Shown here in pieces: positions 60,321-64,000 of a stretch of 64,000 nucleotides of DNA (the stretch's first letter is position 1; the number at the start of each line of letters is the position of its first letter). A program made the position numbers and the translations under genes. The stretch covers positions 1-64,000 of the forward strand of contig CAINWZ010000094.1 of NCBI GenBank assembly GCA_903854725.1, written 5' to 3'. A model generated the notes under the pieces. It did not search any database. It had not been told where the DNA came from and saw nothing but the letters and a program-made list of their open reading frames with translations. Source of the DNA: an uncultured Bacteroidota bacterium. GTDB lineage: Bacteria; Bacteroidota; Bacteroidia; Chitinophagales; Chitinophagaceae.

Positions 60321-61295
60321 TTAAAGAAAACCTTTACTTTTCATCCAATCGTCATTATAGACCTTTCCAACATACCTGCTTCCATGATCGTGAAATATAC
60401 AAACAACAAGATCGGTGCTTTTTAATTTATCTTTTAATTGGAGTAAACCTTGAATACAACTTCCTGCGCTATAACCGCAAAACATCCCTTCTTCTTTTGC
60501 TAATTTACGCGTCATTAAAGCACCTTCTTTATCGCCAACCTGCTCAAAATGATCAATAACTTTCATGTCGTAATTGGCTGGCACAAAATCTTCTCCAAAT
60601 CCTTCTGCTATATAGGGCTGCACATAGGCGTGGTCTTCAATGCCTGTTTGAAAGTAATGAGTAAGTAATGATCCTATTGGATCAATGGCCCAAACTTGAA
60701 TACTAGGATTTTTTTCTTTTAAATAGGTAGCTATTCCGGTGATAGTTCCGCCTGTTCCTGCAGTACAAACTAAGTGTGTAATTTTACCTTCCGTTTGATT
60801 CCAAATTTCAGGCCCAGTACTTTCATAGTGCGCTTGTCGGTTGGCGAGGTTATCATATTGATTAAAGAAAAAAGAATTGGGAATTTCTGTAGCTAATTTT
60901 CTCGCGACAGCATAATAGCTTTTTGGATCATCTGGTGCTACATTGGTAGGACAAACAATTACTTCTGCGCCTACTGCTCTGAGTATGTCCATTTTTTCTT
61001 TACTCTGCTTATCGGTGGTGGTGAAAATACATTTATATCCTTTTACAATGGCTGCTAAGGCAAGCCCCATTCCTGTATTGCCACTTGTGCATTCAATGAT
61101 GGTGCCACCAGGTTTTAGTTTCCCTTCGGCTTCGGCTACCTCCACCATTTTCAAAGCCATTCTATCTTTAATAGAATTACCTGGATTAAAATAATCAACC
61201 TTGGCTAATACAGTGGCGGTAACCTCACTCGTTATTTTATTTAATTTAATGAGGGGGGTATTGCCAATTGTTTCTAAAATATTATTTAACCACAT
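60321..61295 (-). CDS. PLP-dependent cysteine synthase family protein (CysK/CysM/CBS fold)
   Basis: IGNTPLIKLNKI; NPGNSIKDRMALKM; ECTSGNTGMGLALAA; GTGGTITGIATYLKEK. Confidence 0.93.
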   Translation of the reverse strand: MWLNNILETIGNTPLIKLNKITSEVTATVLAKVDYFNPGNSIKDRMALKMVEVAEAEGKLKPGGTIIECTSGNTGMGLALAAIVKGYKCIFTTTDKQSKEKMDILRAVGAEVIVCPTNVAPDDPKSYYAVARKLATEIPNSFFFNQYDNLANRQAHYESTGPEIWNQTEGKITHLVCTAGTGGTITGIATYLKEKNPSIQVWAIDPIGSLLTHYFQTGIEDHAYVQPYIAEGFGEDFVPANYDMKVIDHFEQVGDKEGALMTRKLAKEEGMFCGYSAGSCIQGLLQLKDKLKSTDLVVCIFHDHGSRYVGKVYNDDWMKSKGFL

Positions 61296-61398
61296 GTCGA
61301 CTATGCCATTTGATGTTATCGTAAAAATAAGCTAATTAAAAAGAAATGGGGGAGAAAGAAATTCAGAAGTTTCTAACTAAAAAATAGGGCGGTAGGAA

Positions 61399-62340
61399 TT
61401 ATAAATTCTCGAAATTAGTCGTGATAATTTCACAAAAACGAGTCTGAATCATTTTTTCAGCAAGAAGTATCATGTTGTAAAATGCTTTTGCATTACTGAT
61501 GCCATGTCCAATTATGACTGGCTTATTAACGCCCAATACTGGAGTGCCGCCATAATTTTCAAAATGATAACGCCCAAAGAAAGAATCGTTTTGTAAGTTT
61601 TGATGTACAGCAGCATCATACATCGCCTCAGCAGTTTTTAATATAATGTTTCCAGTAAATCCATCACAAACTATCACATCTGCTTTGTCATTAAAAACAT
61701 CTCTGCCTTCTATATTGCCAATAAATTGAATCGCTTTATTTTCTTTTAAAAGAGGGTAGGTTGTTTGGGCTAATAAATTTCCTTTGCCTTCTTCTTCTCC
61801 TACATTTAATAAACCAACTGTAGGATTTTCGATATTCAATATATGCTTAGCATATAAATTTCCTAAAATACCAAATTGATTGAGTTGTTCTGCTTTACAA
61901 TCGGCATTTAATCCAACGTCTACAAGTAAGCCAGTTTTACCACTTAATTTAGGAAGTAATGTTGCAATGGTGGGTCTTAGTACTCCTTTGATAGGCTTAA
62001 TGCTAAACATTGCACCCACTAACATCGCGCCAGTATTTCCTGCGCTTAAGAAGGCGTCAATCTCTCCAGTCACTAATAATTTAAAACCAATGGCAATTGA
62101 TGAGTTTGGTTTTTCTTTTAATGCCTTGGTAGGGTGTTCGTGGTAACCTATCACTTCAGTGGCAGGTACAATATGCAAAAAAGGTGAGGAAATCCCATGT
62201 TGCTGAAAGAGTTCTTTCAACTGGGTTTCTTCACCTATACAAAATATATTATTTTCTGAATTTGTTAAATATTGCTGTACTCCTTTAACGGCTTCCAGTG
62301 GGGCGTAATCGCCTCCCATCATATCGATGCCAATATTCAT
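61399..62340 (-). CDS. plsX: Phosphate acyltransferase PlsX
   Basis: MNIGIDMMGGDYAPLEAVKG; FLSAGNTGAMLVGA; VCDGFTGNIILKTAEA. Confidence 0.97.
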   Translation of the reverse strand: MNIGIDMMGGDYAPLEAVKGVQQYLTNSENNIFCIGEETQLKELFQQHGISSPFLHIVPATEVIGYHEHPTKALKEKPNSSIAIGFKLLVTGEIDAFLSAGNTGAMLVGAMFSIKPIKGVLRPTIATLLPKLSGKTGLLVDVGLNADCKAEQLNQFGILGNLYAKHILNIENPTVGLLNVGEEEGKGNLLAQTTYPLLKENKAIQFIGNIEGRDVFNDKADVIVCDGFTGNIILKTAEAMYDAAVHQNLQNDSFFGRYHFENYGGTPVLGVNKPVIIGHGISNAKAFYNMILLAEKMIQTRFCEIITTNFENL

Positions 62341-62351
62341 TGACTCAGTAA

Positions 62352-62546
62352 TTAAGCTTTTAGTGGCGCTTTTTCGCTTACTAAAAGTCCTTTATAATAC
62401 AATTTACCTTCTTGAACGTGCGCGCGATGACGTACATGGATTTCACCAGTAGTTCCATCTTTGCTTAATGTAACTTCTTGAGCTACATAGTGAGTTCTTC
62501 TTTTAGCACTACGTTGTTGTGAGTGTCTGCGTTTAGGATTAGGCAT
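62352..62546 (-). CDS. rpmF: 50S ribosomal protein L32
   Basis: MPNPKRRHSQQRSAKRRTHY. Confidence 0.98.
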   Translation of the reverse strand: MPNPKRRHSQQRSAKRRTHYVAQEVTLSKDGTTGEIHVRHRAHVQEGKLYYKGLLVSEKAPLKA

Positions 62547-62582
62547 CTCTTATTTTTTAAAATTTATTATTAATATTCGTTT

Positions 62583-63194
62583 TTAATTCTTGTCAGCTTC
62601 TTCGTTTAAATCATCCAGTCCTTTAAATTTTTCTAAACCTTTCCAGATGTTTGTGTTATTTACTTCTGTAGGGTTTACTTTGAATTGGTTCAACTGTTCT
62701 AATACTTTTTTGTTGCAGGTTGATTCCCCTTTTTCATCCTCTTTACATATATGTTGAAGGGGAATACTTAAGTTGATAAACTCATAAATCCAAGCAGCTA
62801 TCGAAAAATGGTTTTCATTTCTATCGATATAAAAAATATCAGGATCTTCTTCTTGACTGTTCATGGTAATAGGGTCTTCTACTAATTTAACTATTAAATT
62901 AAATTCATCCCAAAGCTGAATCGTTAGCGGATTACCGCAACGGTCACAAAGGGTATCTATTTTACCATCAACATCGAAGTGTAATTGAAAGAACCCTTGT
63001 TTTTTGTCTAGGCTTAGCCTAACAAGGGTATTACAATTAGTGAAGTCTTGTTGTCCAAAACTAATAAAGAACTGATCCTCGATACGGTACTCGAACTCAT
63101 GTAAACCGGGTTTCAAACCCACAAATGCTATTTCGAAAGCCCTGTTTTGGTTCATAACCGTACTTATAAGGTTGGCAAAGTTAGTAAAAACCAA
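62583..63194 (-). CDS. DUF177 / YceD family protein
   Basis: Upstream of rpmF-plsX (classic context); VDGKIDTLCDRCGNPLTIQL. Confidence 0.85.
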   Translation of the reverse strand: MVFTNFANLISTVMNQNRAFEIAFVGLKPGLHEFEYRIEDQFFISFGQQDFTNCNTLVRLSLDKKQGFFQLHFDVDGKIDTLCDRCGNPLTIQLWDEFNLIVKLVEDPITMNSQEEDPDIFYIDRNENHFSIAAWIYEFINLSIPLQHICKEDEKGESTCNKKVLEQLNQFKVNPTEVNNTNIWKGLEKFKGLDDLNEEADKN

Positions 63195-63214
63195 CCAAAA
63201 GACAAAGTTTATCC

Positions 63215-63222
63215 TACTTTTG
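63215..63222 (+). promoter_or_regulatory. -7 element TACTTTTG upstream of the partial DUF3810 gene
   Basis: Perfect TAnnTTTG; no obvious -33 partner. Confidence 0.35.
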
Positions 63223-63270
63223 AGGGGATATTAGCTGATAGAATAGCCAAAGCCTCAAAACACGTTTAAT

Positions 63271-64000
63271 TTGAAAAAAGACCTACTTATATTGCAAAAA
63301 CGTCTAGGTATCATTTTAGGTGCTTTTTGGCTAATTGTAGCTTTAGCCTTATTGATTGGCTCCTTTTTCCCCGATTGGGTGAGTCATTATTACAGTTTTG
63401 GGTTATTTCAAAGCATTGGAAAAGGGTTAAGGACTGTTTCAATGGTCAGTGCTAGCGCAATAGGCGAGTATGTTTATTTATTAATAGTTATAATATTGAT
63501 TATCAAATTAATACAATATCTATATAAATTTAAAAATGAATTTAATAAACCAAATTTATTGCCTTTTTTAATTCGAACTGTGAAGAAATTGGGTATGCTT
63601 TTGGTGAAATTATATGTGGTGTTTATGCTTTTGTGGGGGCTTAATTATCAAAAGGCAAGCCCCGCAAGTAGTTTTCAGTTAAAAGTGGATACTACTTATA
63701 CAGAAGCTCAATTAGATCAGTTATCCTTGACACTTATGGAGGAATTGAACAGCACCAGGCTAATAGTGCCTGATTCAGCTATTGTAAAGTGCACCATTGA
63801 GCAAGTATTTGCACATACCATTACTGAATTTGAAACCATCCAATCGAGTTACCCCTTTTTACAGCTTGAAAAGCCTAGTTTAAAACAAGCCAAATTTCCT
63901 AGCTGGGGTGATTATATTGGCTATATGGCATTTTACCATCCAATTACGGGGGAAGCCATTATTAGAGGGGATGTGCCCATCTTAACCTTACCCTTTACAA
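63271..64000 (+). CDS. DUF3810 family membrane protein, TTG start, truncated by the window edge (not in the ORF track)
   Basis: Manual translation (L/M)KKDLLILQKRLGIILGAFWLIVALALLIGSFFPDWVSHYYSFGLFQSIGKGLRTV...LWGLNYQKA...GYMAFYHPITGEAII; open for 243 codons from 63271. Confidence 0.75.
   Translation, partial: MKKDLLILQKRLGIILGAFWLIVALALLIGSFFPDWVSHYYSFGLFQSIGKGLRTVSMVSASAIGEYVYLLIVIILIIKLIQYLYKFKNEFNKPNLLPFLIRTVKKLGMLLVKLYVVFMLLWGLNYQKASPASSFQLKVDTTYTEAQLDQLSLTLMEELNSTRLIVPDSAIVKCTIEQVFAHTITEFETIQSSYPFLQLEKPSLKQAKFPSWGDYIGYMAFYHPITGEAIIRGDVPILTLPFT

Noticed and set aside
1-64000. Search for CRISPR arrays, tRNA/rRNA, insertion sequences, prophage or defence islands
   Set aside because: No regularly spaced repeats, transposase/integrase/capsid motifs or tRNA cloverleaf-like intergenic sequence seen by eye. 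Gene content is core metabolism, so no defence or mobile system is claimed.

Overview
This window is a low-GC chromosomal segment from a Bacteroidota bacterium. Protein families, gene neighbourhoods and TTTG-N19/20-TAnnTTTG promoters all fit, probably Chitinophagaceae-like, though that placement is inference. Almost all of it is dense core or housekeeping coding sequence: sucC, metK, rlmB, purC, pdhB, lepB, topA, lipA, holA, ribF, purM-like, ftsE-like, smc, smpB, accD, fbaA, a cysteine synthase, plsX, rpmF. A coherent glycogen/maltodextrin block lies at about 36.9-47.6 kb: ROK kinase, sugar MFS, glgA, glgC, SLC45-like MFS, secreted GH13, glgB. I found no tRNA or rRNA genes, CRISPR arrays, transposases, prophage genes or recognisable defence cassette, and no convincing evidence for a new multi-gene system. 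The items most worth a second look are smaller: (i) a stand-alone N-terminal half of a GT5 glycogen synthase that has lost the KxGGL motif; (ii) an imperfect palindromic element at ~57.46-57.56 kb enclosing a 'cattgtgagcgaag-aatctgag' core like dispersed intergenic repeats; (iii) operator-like repeats in the divergent glgA/MFS intergenic region; (iv) an FNR/CRP-like palindrome upstream of an O2-dependent desaturase; (v) several ORF starts contradicted by promoter or terminator signals inside the called N-terminus; (vi) an isolated fdx-iscX pair; and (vii) a few lineage-restricted-looking small or membrane proteins. All family calls were made by eye from the translations, with no database searches.
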